A stretch of 57,928 nt of DNA from Gammaproteobacteria bacterium (GCA_024279945.1 JAJRRA010000086.1:1-57928); one strand, 5' to 3'; counted from the stretch's first letter, positions 7,773 through 17,093 are shown. Program-made: numbers and translations. Notes: generated by a model from the letters alone, not told the origin.

Positions 7773-10115
7773 TTACTTACTGCCTTTACCGCCACAGTCG
7801 ATTTCACCCAGATCCAGACCCGGTTCATCAACAGCCGGCACTTCGATACCTGCACGGCATTCGCGGTCATTTTTATACATGCGCAGCGTATAGGCGCCGG
7901 CCGGCAGGTTATCGAAGTAGAAAAGTCCATCATAGCCGGTGAAGGTGGTGCGCTTGATGCCGCCGCCGCTGATGTCCAGGCCGGCAAACTCTACCGCGTG
8001 AAATTGCCCGTCCTGCCACCAGCGCAGGCGGCCCTCGACCGACCGCATGGCACGAATACGGAAATCCGCCACGACCCCGCCGCGATAGTACGGTGCCAGA
8101 GCCTCGGTTGTGTCATCTACAAGTGTGTAGCCCAGAGGCAGTTCAGAAAGGTCGATTCCCAGGTTGTTGCGGCTGTAGTTGATCAGACCCGGCACCAGCA
8201 GTGAGCCCCGTTTGCCGGTACGGCCGGCCAACTGGCCGTTCAGCTTGACCTCTACCCCGGGCATGCCGGTGCGCACCAGCGCATAGGCATCGTTAATCGG
8301 CCGGCTCAGGTGCACCTCACCGCCCAGCCAGGCGAGCGCGCCGGACACACGGGCCAGTCCACTCCGCTGCTCACCATTGTCAGTATAGTCCAGCGATGAT
8401 CTCAACCAGCGTCCGTTCCGCTCAATGCGTGCATAACCCAGCCAGGAGCGGCTGGCGGCCTCATCGTACTGTAACTGGAGGCGATAGCCATTGCCGAGAC
8501 TGTAGGGCATATTCCGGTACAGGCTCAGTGTCGAGGCATTCCGGCCTTGCGCGCTGCCCCCCTGGAACGAAACATAACGCCTGCCACCGTCCAGGGCGAA
8601 CTGCAGGGTCAGCAGGACGCTGTTGTCAACCCGACCATCGTCGTCCCGTAGCCGCTGTAAGGTCAGGTTCAGATTGCCGCTGCGGAACAAGGAACGCTGA
8701 TAGATCAGCGAAAGCCGGGTCCGGCCCGGTTCATCGTCATGATATGCCAACCGCCCACAGGTCACAGTCAGGCTGCCCAGAGCACCGGCATACCAGGAAG
8801 CGGTGAGCGAATAGTCCGACGCCAACTGCTTTTTGCCTTCGGTTTTCGGGGCCAGATTGGCATAAGCTCCGGAAAATTTGCGCACAGAGCCCGACAGCGT
8901 TCCGCGGCCATAGGGAATAGCAAAATTGGCTTGCCCGCCAAGGCCGTTGCCGGCCCCGTCATGGCTCCACGCGGTCGATAAATCGAGGAAGCCACGCCCG
9001 AAAAGGGTCAGGTTTGCAGTGGGGCCAATATTGATCATGCCGGAATCAGCCTCGCCACGGATGCCGGCAGTCAACCAGTTACTCAGGCCACGCCGGTAGA
9101 AACCGGCCAGTGCCGGATCGCCATAGTCGTTGCTGGACTGGCCCTGGTTCAGTCGTTGATAGCCTATGCCAAGCTGGTATTCGTCCAGTCCTGGTTTGAG
9201 CATCAGCGTATTGATGTAATATGGCCGGTCGATGATCATTTCACGGCCGAAGATGTCGCGAATGACCAAACGTACATTGCCCGAACCATTCATGACCGGC
9301 AGGCTGGCCGCGTTGAACGGCCCGGCGGGTAGTTCACGCTTGTCTACCAGTACATCATTGACATAGATCTCCACCGTGGCCGGATTCTCCAGCATACCCC
9401 CGATACCCATGCCTGGATAGCGACGCAGCAGCGGGTCGAGGACAAAAGTCTTTTCCAGCTTGATGCCGCCGTACAGGCCACCGCTACCGAGACTGCCGGA
9501 AAATAAGGAGAAATCACCAACGGTCCAGCGCCTCAGGCTGTCCGGGTCGTCGTGAACCACCTGGGTCAGGTTGCGCACCCACGGCTTATTAGCGGCGGGA
9601 CTGCCATAATAGTTGAGGCTGGTGAACAGCAAGAAACGCCCCATCCTGCCCGCCAGTTCAAAGGAGCCGTTGAGCGCATCGCGGGCCGTCTGATCCCAGG
9701 CATACGTCAGGGCGTAATTGGTATAGAAACCATTGCCGGGCGTTGGCTCCACCCGCTGTACCGGTGCGCCTCCGGTAGCCATTTCGCTGCGTTGCAGATA
9801 GTGCGGTGGGATGTGCAGGTACAAAATGCCCTGCTCAAAATCCAGGGACTGTTCCACGCCCGTCCAGTTGGCAGGTGCGAGCCAGCGGCCTTCCGCCTGC
9901 ACGGGCAGCGCGTTGGGGTCGATGCCGAGTCGACCGAAATCTTCGCGGTCGATCAGCGCTTGTCCGGCCGGATCCAGGTGAATGATGAAACTGCCCTTGT
10001 CCTGGTTATTGAGCAGCACTCCGAGCACGATTTCCTGAACCTGCTCCGCCAAGGCAGGTGACGCCAACAGCAGCAGGCCGAGGGCAAGTGCTCTTAGCGT
10101 TTGTCTTCCTCGCAA
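7773..10115 (-). CDS. fimbrial outer-membrane usher (PapC/CsuD type)
   Basis: A 780-residue outer-membrane assembly platform for chaperone-usher pili. The signal peptide covers the first ~23 residues (TLRALALGLLLLASPALA). The PapC N-terminal chaperone-binding domain follows, then the beta-barrel with its plug region (LENPATVEIYVNDVLVDKREL, GPFNAASLPV, GSGNVRLVIRDIFGR), and a C-terminal domain with GVVADFRIRAM and GYDGLFYFDNLPAGAYTL. The length is normal for the archaic class. It starts inside the last 22 bases of the chaperone gene, so the two are translationally coupled. Together with the chaperone and the SCPU pilin it defines a minimal sigma-class pilus. Confidence 0.93.
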   Translation of the reverse strand: MRGRQTLRALALGLLLLASPALAEQVQEIVLGVLLNNQDKGSFIIHLDPAGQALIDREDFGRLGIDPNALPVQAEGRWLAPANWTGVEQSLDFEQGILYLHIPPHYLQRSEMATGGAPVQRVEPTPGNGFYTNYALTYAWDQTARDALNGSFELAGRMGRFLLFTSLNYYGSPAANKPWVRNLTQVVHDDPDSLRRWTVGDFSLFSGSLGSGGLYGGIKLEKTFVLDPLLRRYPGMGIGGMLENPATVEIYVNDVLVDKRELPAGPFNAASLPVMNGSGNVRLVIRDIFGREMIIDRPYYINTLMLKPGLDEYQLGIGYQRLNQGQSSNDYGDPALAGFYRRGLSNWLTAGIRGEADSGMINIGPTANLTLFGRGFLDLSTAWSHDGAGNGLGGQANFAIPYGRGTLSGSVRKFSGAYANLAPKTEGKKQLASDYSLTASWYAGALGSLTVTCGRLAYHDDEPGRTRLSLIYQRSLFRSGNLNLTLQRLRDDDGRVDNSVLLTLQFALDGGRRYVSFQGGSAQGRNASTLSLYRNMPYSLGNGYRLQLQYDEAASRSWLGYARIERNGRWLRSSLDYTDNGEQRSGLARVSGALAWLGGEVHLSRPINDAYALVRTGMPGVEVKLNGQLAGRTGKRGSLLVPGLINYSRNNLGIDLSELPLGYTLVDDTTEALAPYYRGGVVADFRIRAMRSVEGRLRWWQDGQFHAVEFAGLDISGGGIKRTTFTGYDGLFYFDNLPAGAYTLRMYKNDRECRAGIEVPAVDEPGLDLGEIDCGGKGSK

Positions 10116-10867
10116 TGCTTCTCTGCCCCTTCGATGCTTAGTCTTTTTTCTGTTTTTTCGGTTTGAGCGGTGACGATCAGCGTACTCGCTGACTCGCAGT
10201 CTGCACGCTTCAGGGGCACGACAAAGGTAAAGCTGCTGCCCGCCAACACATACCAGCCGCCGGCGGTTTCCCTGACCAGGGTCTGGCCACCGTCATCGAC
10301 AGTTTGCACTTCGACGTTGGTCAGTCGAACATGCACGTTGCCGGTGTTTATCACAGGCACGTGCAGGCCATCGGGATGCATGAGCGGCGGGTCGATGCGC
10401 CAGGCCTGTTGTGATTTGCGAGGGGGTACGAACACCGGCATGTCGAGGTTGATGACCATGCGCATCGCTGTCTCACCGGGTGTGTCCACCGGTAGTTCAC
10501 GTATAAGAAACCGGTAGCTTTTTTCCCGCTCGGGCCATGCCTGCGACCAGCCGAAGCGAACAACCCGGCTATTTCCCGGTTCGATGCTCAGGATTTTGGG
10601 AAAGAACAGCAGATCCTTTGACGGTTCGCGTGTCGTGTCGCCCTCGGCATCCTGTGACCAGGTGAACAGTTGGAATTGCACATGCGCCGTTGCTTCACCA
10701 CCGTTGCTGACGCGCAATTCCGTTGTCTGTCGTTCCGGATGAATGGACAAGCGCATGGGTGAAATCGTCAAGGCTCCGGCACTGGCCACGGCAGCAGCGA
10801 AAATTCCAAATACTCCTGCCAGCAAATGCAATTGCGATAGTGCGGATTTCCTGAATTCCTTGTGCAT
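10094..10867 (-). CDS. periplasmic pilus chaperone (PapD/CsuC type)
   Basis: The two-immunoglobulin-domain chaperone carries pilin subunits to the usher. A signal peptide (HLLAGVFGIFAAAVASAGA) precedes the first domain (LTISPMRLSIHPERQTTELRV). The family hallmarks are the basic residues before the G1 strand and RVVRFGW, SYRFLIRELPV and NLDMPVFVPP. The start is placed at the ATG at 10867 (MHKEFRKS), not the longer frame to 10912, because the inferred -10 (10901-10906) lies inside that extension. There is no strong ribosome site in front. A negatively charged C-terminal tail (EKHCEEDKR) is encoded in the overlap with the usher gene. Confidence 0.92.
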   Translation of the reverse strand: MHKEFRKSALSQLHLLAGVFGIFAAAVASAGALTISPMRLSIHPERQTTELRVSNGGEATAHVQFQLFTWSQDAEGDTTREPSKDLLFFPKILSIEPGNSRVVRFGWSQAWPEREKSYRFLIRELPVDTPGETAMRMVINLDMPVFVPPRKSQQAWRIDPPLMHPDGLHVPVINTGNVHVRLTNVEVQTVDDGGQTLVRETAGGWYVLAGSSFTFVVPLKRADCESASTLIVTAQTEKTEKRLSIEGAEKHCEEDKR

Positions 10868-10900
10868 GGTATACGGATTCGCAATTTGATTGACGACCAA

Positions 10901-10936
10901 AGTGTAGGCCATCGAAACCGAGAAAAAGGCGAGAAA
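10901..10936 (-). promoter_or_regulatory. chaperone-usher promoter with two TTTCTCG direct repeats
   Basis: Read on the minus strand, TTTCTCG runs 10936-10930 and 10925-10919 with CCTT between (11-bp period). Twelve bases later comes TACACT (10906-10901), a 4/6 match to the -10 consensus. A third, imperfect copy (TTTCTCC) sits 8 bp upstream. The 18-bp repeat pair is identical to that at 7148-7165 before the pilin gene. The start site would leave a leader of roughly 27 bases before the ATG at 10867. Confidence 0.65.
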
Positions 10937-11041
10937 GGGAGAAAACGGTAAACATTGCTCTTTTGCATTGCGGGGGACCTTGAACTATCTGGTAAAATCC
11001 ATCTGCTCGATCATTACAAACCCAAAACCGGAGTAACTGAG

Positions 11042-11968
11042 TTGTCAGTGGATATTGTCAGCTATAAACAACTATGGGACAGCAAGGCGGGCTCGCAGGC
11101 AGATGCCCTGATTGCCGTCGATGGCAGTTCCGATGAGTCCATTGTCCAAAGCAACGGGCAATTTACCGCCCGGCAGGTCAGTGCCGCTCTGGATATTCAG
11201 GCCGGTGATCACGTGCTTGAATTGGGTTGCGGTGTGGCCCGTATCGGCCGGGAACTGGCCCCGATTTGTGCCCACTGGACCGGTGTGGATATATCCGGAA
11301 AAATGATCGAGCGGGCGGGCGAGCGCCTCACCCATCAGGATAATGTCAGTCTTCACCGCCTGGATCGCAGCAGTCTGGAAATGCTTCCGGACAACAGCAT
11401 CGACAAAGCATACTCGATCGCGGTGATGTGCCATATGGATAAAGAAGACCTTTATCTGTACCTGGAAGAATTGCACCGGGTGCTGAAGCCTGCGGGTATG
11501 ATTTTTGTTGAAACCTGGAATCTTGCTCACCCGGTTGGCTGGAAGCGCTGGGAGTACGAGGTGCGAAACTGGTCACGAAGCGATCAGGGGGTGCGCAAGG
11601 ATGTCTCGCGCAATCAGTTTTGCAGTCCCGATGAGTTCGAGTTGTATCAGCGCCAGGCAGGCTTTGAGGTCATTCGCAGTTTCAGTAATTCCCCCTGGAT
11701 ACAAAGCATCGCCACACTTTCAACGGAAGCGGATTGGCTTGAGCAGCAAGCCCGGAGAATTGAAAGCAGCAAAACCGCGATCGCCTACTCCGTGTTATTC
11801 GGCGAAATGTTTGAAAAAACCATTGCGGTTATTTATGGCGTTATCCATCCGCGTGAAGCTATTGCATTCTGTAATCAGCACCGTGGGACAGCCGAGACCG
11901 ATCTGTATCGGCCCTTTATTCTGGGACTGTGGCGTGGCAACCCTGAGCAATGGGGTGAAGTTGAATAA
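11042..11968 (+). CDS. class I SAM-dependent methyltransferase
   Basis: About 308 residues with a Rossmann methyltransferase core: motif I VLELGCGVARIG (near residues 57-68), the acidic end of strand 2 in WTGVDISGKMIERA, motif post-I HRLDRSSLEMLPDNSID, and RVLKPAGMIFVE. The C-terminal ~120 residues are not recognised. The start is taken at the TTG at 11042 because CGGAG lies 8 bases upstream; a GTG follows at 11048, and the longer frame to 10955 overlaps the chaperone promoter region. The substrate is unknown. It converges with a second, frameshifted methyltransferase gene, so the two may act on the same glycan or lipid. Confidence 0.8.
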   Translation: MSVDIVSYKQLWDSKAGSQADALIAVDGSSDESIVQSNGQFTARQVSAALDIQAGDHVLELGCGVARIGRELAPICAHWTGVDISGKMIERAGERLTHQDNVSLHRLDRSSLEMLPDNSIDKAYSIAVMCHMDKEDLYLYLEELHRVLKPAGMIFVETWNLAHPVGWKRWEYEVRNWSRSDQGVRKDVSRNQFCSPDEFELYQRQAGFEVIRSFSNSPWIQSIATLSTEADWLEQQARRIESSKTAIAYSVLFGEMFEKTIAVIYGVIHPREAIAFCNQHRGTAETDLYRPFILGLWRGNPEQWGEVE

Positions 11969-11973
11969 CGCAG

Positions 11974-13184
11974 CTAACCGGCCTTCTTATTGATCGCCGA
12001 CAAATAGAGTTCACTGGTCGCCAGATCAGTGAACGAATAGTCCTGTAGTTCCGCGGTATATTCCACCAGATCGGTACTGCGCACGGCAAGCCGCCAGGGC
12101 TCAAATCCCATGGCCCGCAGTTCTTTTTCAAACTCACCTACCGAGATGGGATTCAGTTCGGTATACCATTGCCAGTACTCTTCAACCGAAGCGGCATAGC
12201 CGGACCGATCCATCAACTCCGGCGGCGTGTTGAGCAGCCGTTGCTTCAATTCCTCGGGCAGAATTTTCAGATGAATAAAGGGTCATCGAAAAACTCACCC
12301 AGATGGTTGCCCACTGGTCCGTAGTACAAACCCGGATGCACGAAGAACAATCCCTCCGGCTTCAGTACCCGCCGAATCTCTTCCAGTGTTTTGTGGTAGC
12401 CGCCGGCGATGTGTTCAAGGGAGCCCCAGGACAGCACGACATCAAAATAACTGTCCGGGTAAGGAATGGCATTACCGTCTTCGGCTTTGAACTGCAAGTT
12501 AGGGTCATTCAGCAGTTCAGCCGGCAGATGATTGGCTTCGATAATTTCCGGCAGGCGTTGAAAACCTTTGAATGGGTCAATGCCCACCAGCAGTTCAGGC
12601 TGGCAACGGAGGAAAACAGCCAGGTCAATAATTCCGTCTCCGCAGCCAACGTCAAGTATCTTTCCCCGCAGCCTGGGTGAATCACCCAGCAGCATGTTTA
12701 CGATCACCCGCGAGGCGTGGTCAAAATGCCGGAAAAACCAGTCACTGTGCTGCTTGTTCCAGGACAGTTCACTGATGTCACGGTTTTTATCGCAGGATTG
12801 GATACGCCATTGCGCCTGGCTGATTCCCGGCTCATCACAAGGCTCTCCCAATTCTCCTTCAATACTCGCCTCATCATGAAGGGTCGGCTGCCCGTTGGCA
12901 TTGCTCCACACCAACAGGTCAAATTTGTAATGACCCACAGGCAGGCTCAGATCATCAAGCCTGACCGTCAAGCGGTACGCACCGCGGGGCAACCAGGCGA
13001 TATCCATGCCCTGCTGGCGGATATGCCGGGAATAAACTTCCGCACCCGTTTCCTGAGCACGAACACGCAATTGGAAATCCAGATCAAACAGAATCAACTC
13101 ATCGACCTGGACACAAGCCTGGAATGTCTTGACCGGACTCAGGGCCCCAATATCGGTCGATTCCGTTAATTCAGTAATTTGCAT
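11974..13184 (-). pseudogene. SAM methyltransferase with N-terminal beta domain, broken by a -1 shift
   Basis: Two frames together make one protein of about 403 residues. Frame one (13184-12267) has a ~110-residue beta-rich domain with LPRGAYRLTVRL and LPVGHYKFDLLVW, resembling the C-terminal domain of Wzt polysaccharide exporters. A methyltransferase core follows, with motif I ILDVGCGDGIIDLA at 176-189 and LSWGSLEHIAGGYHKTLEEI. It stops just after HLGEFFDDP. Frame two (12249-11974, entered upstream of its first ATG) continues the family sequence as FIHLKILPEELKQRL. The switch is at 12276-12282, where the mRNA reads CCCTTTA. Sequence error, real mutation or programmed -1 frameshifting are all possible. 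By context it could modify surface polysaccharide. Confidence 0.75.
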
Positions 13185-13227
13185 CAGGCGCCCTGGCTTT
13201 CGATTGCTCGGTCATATAAAAATCGGG

Positions 13228-14553
13228 TCAGAGTGTTTCGCACAAGGCAACGTTGTCAAGCACGATGCGCTGGATAGAGACTTCACCGCTAAGTTTTGCA
13301 GATGGAATGTTGTAGTTCACAAGCGCGTCATTGCAGTCATTAAAGCGACTCTGCAGGGTGCCGTCCTTCGCCGGCGGATTGACAGGGGGCTGCGCTGAAT
13401 TAAATACACCGCCGCTCGACATAAAGACATCGAGTGTGGCGGTATCACCCTCATAGGGGCCCTGCGCGGTAAACCAGCGATGCCCGGGCTCGCCCAGGAC
13501 GGCAGTCACGTCCGCCGGGGGCCGTTCCACATCGTAGGTAAACCAGGCCAGAAATACCGTCTGAATATCTTCCCAGACAATAATGAAGAAACCCTGGCCA
13601 GCGGTAGCCGGGTTATACCAGGCATCGCTCATGCCGGCATTGATGCGGAAGCTGGAGCACTGCCCCTCAAACACGCAGGACACCCACTCCGGGTGGTCGA
13701 TAAAAGGGTTGCGGTTACCCTGGAAGGATGCGACCGTCTCATGGTGTTGAATTTCAACCGCGTCGACCGGATCCTGCCGGTGCCAGTCCAGCAGTACAGA
13801 CAACATGCCCATGTAAGCGACCGGCTCATTGTTACCGGTGCGTGAACTGTCAATCAATTGCAGTTCATCCGTCAGGATCAGGTCAGGCTCACTGGCGCCG
13901 GTGATTCCGTGCTTGCCGCCTTCGTAGCGCACATCCAGGTACATCAGAGCGCGCGCGACATCCCCACGCCGGCCGCTCCAGACTTCCCATTTTCCATCGG
14001 TATACAGTCCGGTTTGCCAGTTGGAATCTCCGGGGTAGCCACCACCCTCGCCGCCGCGACCGTTGTTCGGGTCAGTGGCGTACTCAAAACAGCTTTCATC
14101 ACACATGCCATAGGGGTGATTGGAACGTGCGAAATTGTAGTCAACATCAGACAGGAACAGGGCGTGCATATCCGTGTAGGGATAATTCAGCTCGCCGTCA
14201 TTATCCGGAAAACCGTAGGACTTCGGCCATGTGTGTTCACGGTTGTAAAAATCATTACCGCCTCCCTGCTTGTAAAAATCAGTATTGCTGTAGACCGTGA
14301 TGATCTGATTTTCATTTTCCTGGTTTTCATCGGCGAGTTCGAGGATATCCCAGGTGTCCGTATCAAAGGAGGTATAGGGGAAGCGCTGATGGTCGTCGAT
14401 TATCTCGTGCAACGATGCGCGCATGGCCTGAGGCGACGATGTATCAACCGTCTCGTAGTAAGCCTCGGGCTGTGCGAACAACAAAGAGGAAAACAGGGCG
14501 AATGCAAGGCCGGACAGCAGGCTTTTAGCGGATAATTTTGTTTTATCTATCAT
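13228..14553 (-). CDS. secreted endonuclease I (EndA/NucM) family nuclease with extra C-terminal module
   Basis: A 441-residue exported non-specific nuclease. The start at 14553 (MIDKTKL) gives a signal peptide ending at ALFSSLLFAQ. The endonuclease I domain spans about residues 30-285; the catalytic HTWPKS motif (YNREHTWPKSYGF) and YTDMHALFLSD are intact. Residues ~295-441 form a separate module starting SDAWYNPATAGQGFFI and ending GEVSIQRIVLDNV, which is nearly the same as the whole mature protein encoded at 19076-19633. Several Cys pairs (for example CVFEGQC) suit an extracytoplasmic location. It is divergent from the CvfB-like gene. Confidence 0.9.
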   Translation of the reverse strand: MIDKTKLSAKSLLSGLAFALFSSLLFAQPEAYYETVDTSSPQAMRASLHEIIDDHQRFPYTSFDTDTWDILELADENQENENQIITVYSNTDFYKQGGGNDFYNREHTWPKSYGFPDNDGELNYPYTDMHALFLSDVDYNFARSNHPYGMCDESCFEYATDPNNGRGGEGGGYPGDSNWQTGLYTDGKWEVWSGRRGDVARALMYLDVRYEGGKHGITGASEPDLILTDELQLIDSSRTGNNEPVAYMGMLSVLLDWHRQDPVDAVEIQHHETVASFQGNRNPFIDHPEWVSCVFEGQCSSFRINAGMSDAWYNPATAGQGFFIIVWEDIQTVFLAWFTYDVERPPADVTAVLGEPGHRWFTAQGPYEGDTATLDVFMSSGGVFNSAQPPVNPPAKDGTLQSRFNDCNDALVNYNIPSAKLSGEVSIQRIVLDNVALCETL

Positions 14554-14654
14554 GGCTGACTGAACCACTTCATATTTCTTACCAAGCTACACTTTCCCAC
14601 CGCCTTGCGCCAGCCTGCAAGACACGAATTTCCAAAGTACGTTACCCTAAGCCG

Positions 14655-15536
14655 ATGCAGACGTCTGAACCCAAAACCACTGTGCGCATCGGCAAGCTTA
14701 ATACGCTGGAGGTTTTACGCGAAACCGAAGACGGTTTTGTACTCAAAGGAGGCGGCAAGGCAGGTATATTCCTTGCTAAATCACAGGCTCCCGACACCTG
14801 CCGAAGCGGGCAAAAACTGGATGTATTTCTTTACCCTGAAAAGGACGGGAAGGTCAAAGCCACCTGTACTATGCCAAAAGCACAAGTAGGGGAATGTGTC
14901 TTATTGAAGGCCATCAATGTCATCAGGGCCGGCGCCTTCATGGACTGGGGTGGAGACAAAGACCTGCTGGTGCCGGTCAGTCAACAAGCCACACCAATGA
15001 CCGAAGGAAGAACCTACGTGGTCTACCTGCTGCTGGATCCGCAGCAACAGATTATCGGCAGCAGCAAACTTCATCGATTCCTCGATGAAACTGCCGGGGA
15101 CATGACGCCAGGCACAAAAGTTAACTTGCTGATCGTGGGCAAAACCGATCTCGGATATAAAGCAGTGATTAACGGCACACACCTGGGCCTGCTGTTCAGG
15201 AATGAGGTCTTGCAGGCGCTGCGACCCGGTGACAAAACCCCGGGATATATCAAGTCGATCCGTGAAGACGGAAAAATCAACCTGAGTCTGCAACTTCACA
15301 ACGACAAAACGCGCATGGAACTGGGCGAGCGCATCCTGGCCTTCCTGGAAAGGAACCAGGGAACTTCCACCCTGACGGACTACAGCCCACCTGAAGCGAT
15401 CTACAAGCAATACGGTGTCAGCAAGGGGAGTTACAAAAAGGCGTTGGGGGCTTTGTACAAGCAGCGCAGGATCAGCCTGACAAAAAACAGGGTAAGCCTT
15501 CTGACACGCTCCTCAAAGAAATCCCCGCACAAATAG
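14655..15536 (+). CDS. CvfB/YitL-like S1-domain RNA-binding protein
   Basis: A 293-residue protein with tandem S1-like OB folds (about residues 5-65, 70-140 and 145-215) and a C-terminal winged helix (GERILAFLERNQGTSTLTDY to KKALGALYKQRRISL). This architecture matches the CvfB family: YitL in Bacillus, a virulence regulator in Staphylococcus that binds RNA. Typical segments are GAFMDWGGDKDLLVP and RPGDKTPGYIKSIREDGKINL. The start is placed at the ATG at 14655 (MQTSEPK), where family homology begins; the longer frame runs into the nuclease start. The gene stands alone and its 3' end abuts the convergent carboxylase gene. Confidence 0.88.
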   Translation: MQTSEPKTTVRIGKLNTLEVLRETEDGFVLKGGGKAGIFLAKSQAPDTCRSGQKLDVFLYPEKDGKVKATCTMPKAQVGECVLLKAINVIRAGAFMDWGGDKDLLVPVSQQATPMTEGRTYVVYLLLDPQQQIIGSSKLHRFLDETAGDMTPGTKVNLLIVGKTDLGYKAVINGTHLGLLFRNEVLQALRPGDKTPGYIKSIREDGKINLSLQLHNDKTRMELGERILAFLERNQGTSTLTDYSPPEAIYKQYGVSKGSYKKALGALYKQRRISLTKNRVSLLTRSSKKSPHK

Positions 15537-15542
15537 CAGCAA

Positions 15543-17066
15543 TCAGGCCGATGAAACCAGGGCGCGTACCAGTACTGCCCTGGTGTCAGAAGGGTCGATC
15601 ACGGCATCAATCTCCAGGTGTGAGGCTGCTTCTGAGGCCTTGCCTGCCTCATACAGGCGCGTCACCAAACGCTCAAACAGGGCTTCACGTTTCGCCGGAT
15701 CAGGCTCGGCATCCAGTTCTTTCTTGAAACCCAGACGCACAGCGCCTTCCAGCCCCATGCCACCAAACTCCCCGGTGGGCCATGAGGCGGTGTAAACCGG
15801 CTTCGTAAAGCCCCCTCCAGCCATTGCCATAGCGCCCAGGCCATAAGCCTTGCGAAGTATGATCACGGCCATCGGTACGCTAAGGCTTGCGCCCGCAAGA
15901 AACAATGCAGACATACGGCGCACTGCTGCATCCTGTTCACTGTCCGGACCCACCATAAAGCCGGGGGTGTCTGTCAGTGACACGACAGGCAAGTCAAAAG
16001 CATTGCAAAACTGCAGGAATCTCGCTGCTTTTTCCGCTGACTGTGAATCAACCGCACCCCCCAGTTGCTGACAATCATTGGCGACCAGGCCCACTGGCCT
16101 GCCCTCCAGTCGCATGAAGCCGGTGATGATACTGCGTCCGTAACTGCGGCGAAGCTCAAGGAATGAATTGACATCAGCAATCGTCTCGATAATTTTCCGA
16201 ACAGGATATCCCCAGCGCCTGTCCTGCGGCAAGGCCTCGCGCAGTACAATCTGTTCCGGACAGGACCAGTCCCTGAATGAGCCCTGGAAATACGACAGAA
16301 GCTGCTGAGCCAGGCGGGTTGCATGCGCCTCATCCTCGGCAACGATATCCACCACGCCGTTCTTTTCCTGCATGTCGATGGGGCCGATTTCCTTCGGTGA
16401 AAATTTTCCCAGCCCCCCGCCTTCGATCATGACCGGGCCGGCCATACCAATCCAGGAGTTCCGGGTTGCAATCGTAAAGTCGGCACAACCAAACAGGGCG
16501 GCGTTACCGGCAAAGCAATATCCGTTATTCACCGCTATCCGCGGCACTTTTCCTGCCAGTCCCGCCCAGGTACTGAAGGAAGTAAGATTCAAGCCGGCGA
16601 TCTGGGTCGTCACATCAGTATCACCGGGCCTGCCACCTCCACCCTCTGTGTACATAACGAGCGGCAACTTCAGTTCATCGGCCAACTCACAGATACGATC
16701 CAGTTTTTTGTGGTGGAAAAAGCCCTGGGTTCCGGCCAGCACGGAATAATCATTGATGACAACAGCTGCCCGGGCAGATGCACGGTCAAACAAGGCTGCA
16801 TTAATGGTACAGGTCCCGGTGATAACGCCATCGGCAGCAGTATCGGTTTGCAGTTCTTCATAATCCCGGCGATTACGCTGGGCTGCAACGGCAAGTTGCC
16901 CGTACTCGAGGAAGGATCCATCATCAACCAGATCCAGTAAATTTTCCCTGGCTGTGCGATAGCCCTTCTTGTGGCGGGCAGTCTTCGCTTCCAGCCGATG
17001 GCTGTCCAGGGTTTTACCCAAACGTTTGCGCAAGGCTTTCAACTCGGGGCTGAGCTTATCGGTCAT
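15543..17066 (-). CDS. acyl-CoA carboxylase carboxyltransferase subunit
   Basis: A 507-residue carboxyltransferase with both crotonase-like halves fused, as in the beta subunits of propionyl-, methylcrotonyl- and geranyl-CoA carboxylases. It would transfer CO2 from carboxybiotin to an acyl-CoA. Visible stretches are GTQGFFHHKKLDRICELA, YTEGGGGRPGDTD, the oxyanion and acyl-CoA-binding GNAALFGCAD, the second-domain TDTPGFMVGP, and GLGAMAMAGGGF. The N-terminus keeps the helical RLEAKTARHKKGYRTARENL. No biotin carboxylase or biotin carrier gene is adjacent, so the partner must be elsewhere and the substrate cannot be fixed. The ATG at 17066 is preceded by AAGGAAAA. Confidence 0.88.
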   Translation of the reverse strand: MTDKLSPELKALRKRLGKTLDSHRLEAKTARHKKGYRTARENLLDLVDDGSFLEYGQLAVAAQRNRRDYEELQTDTAADGVITGTCTINAALFDRASARAAVVINDYSVLAGTQGFFHHKKLDRICELADELKLPLVMYTEGGGGRPGDTDVTTQIAGLNLTSFSTWAGLAGKVPRIAVNNGYCFAGNAALFGCADFTIATRNSWIGMAGPVMIEGGGLGKFSPKEIGPIDMQEKNGVVDIVAEDEAHATRLAQQLLSYFQGSFRDWSCPEQIVLREALPQDRRWGYPVRKIIETIADVNSFLELRRSYGRSIITGFMRLEGRPVGLVANDCQQLGGAVDSQSAEKAARFLQFCNAFDLPVVSLTDTPGFMVGPDSEQDAAVRRMSALFLAGASLSVPMAVIILRKAYGLGAMAMAGGGFTKPVYTASWPTGEFGGMGLEGAVRLGFKKELDAEPDPAKREALFERLVTRLYEAGKASEAASHLEIDAVIDPSDTRAVLVRALVSSA

Positions 17067-17093
17067 ACTTTTTCCTTAATAGAACAGGCCGAA

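Noticed and set aside
13858-14535. 225-residue open frame antisense to the nuclease
   Set aside because: No motif or ribosome site; the nuclease on the other strand is clear.
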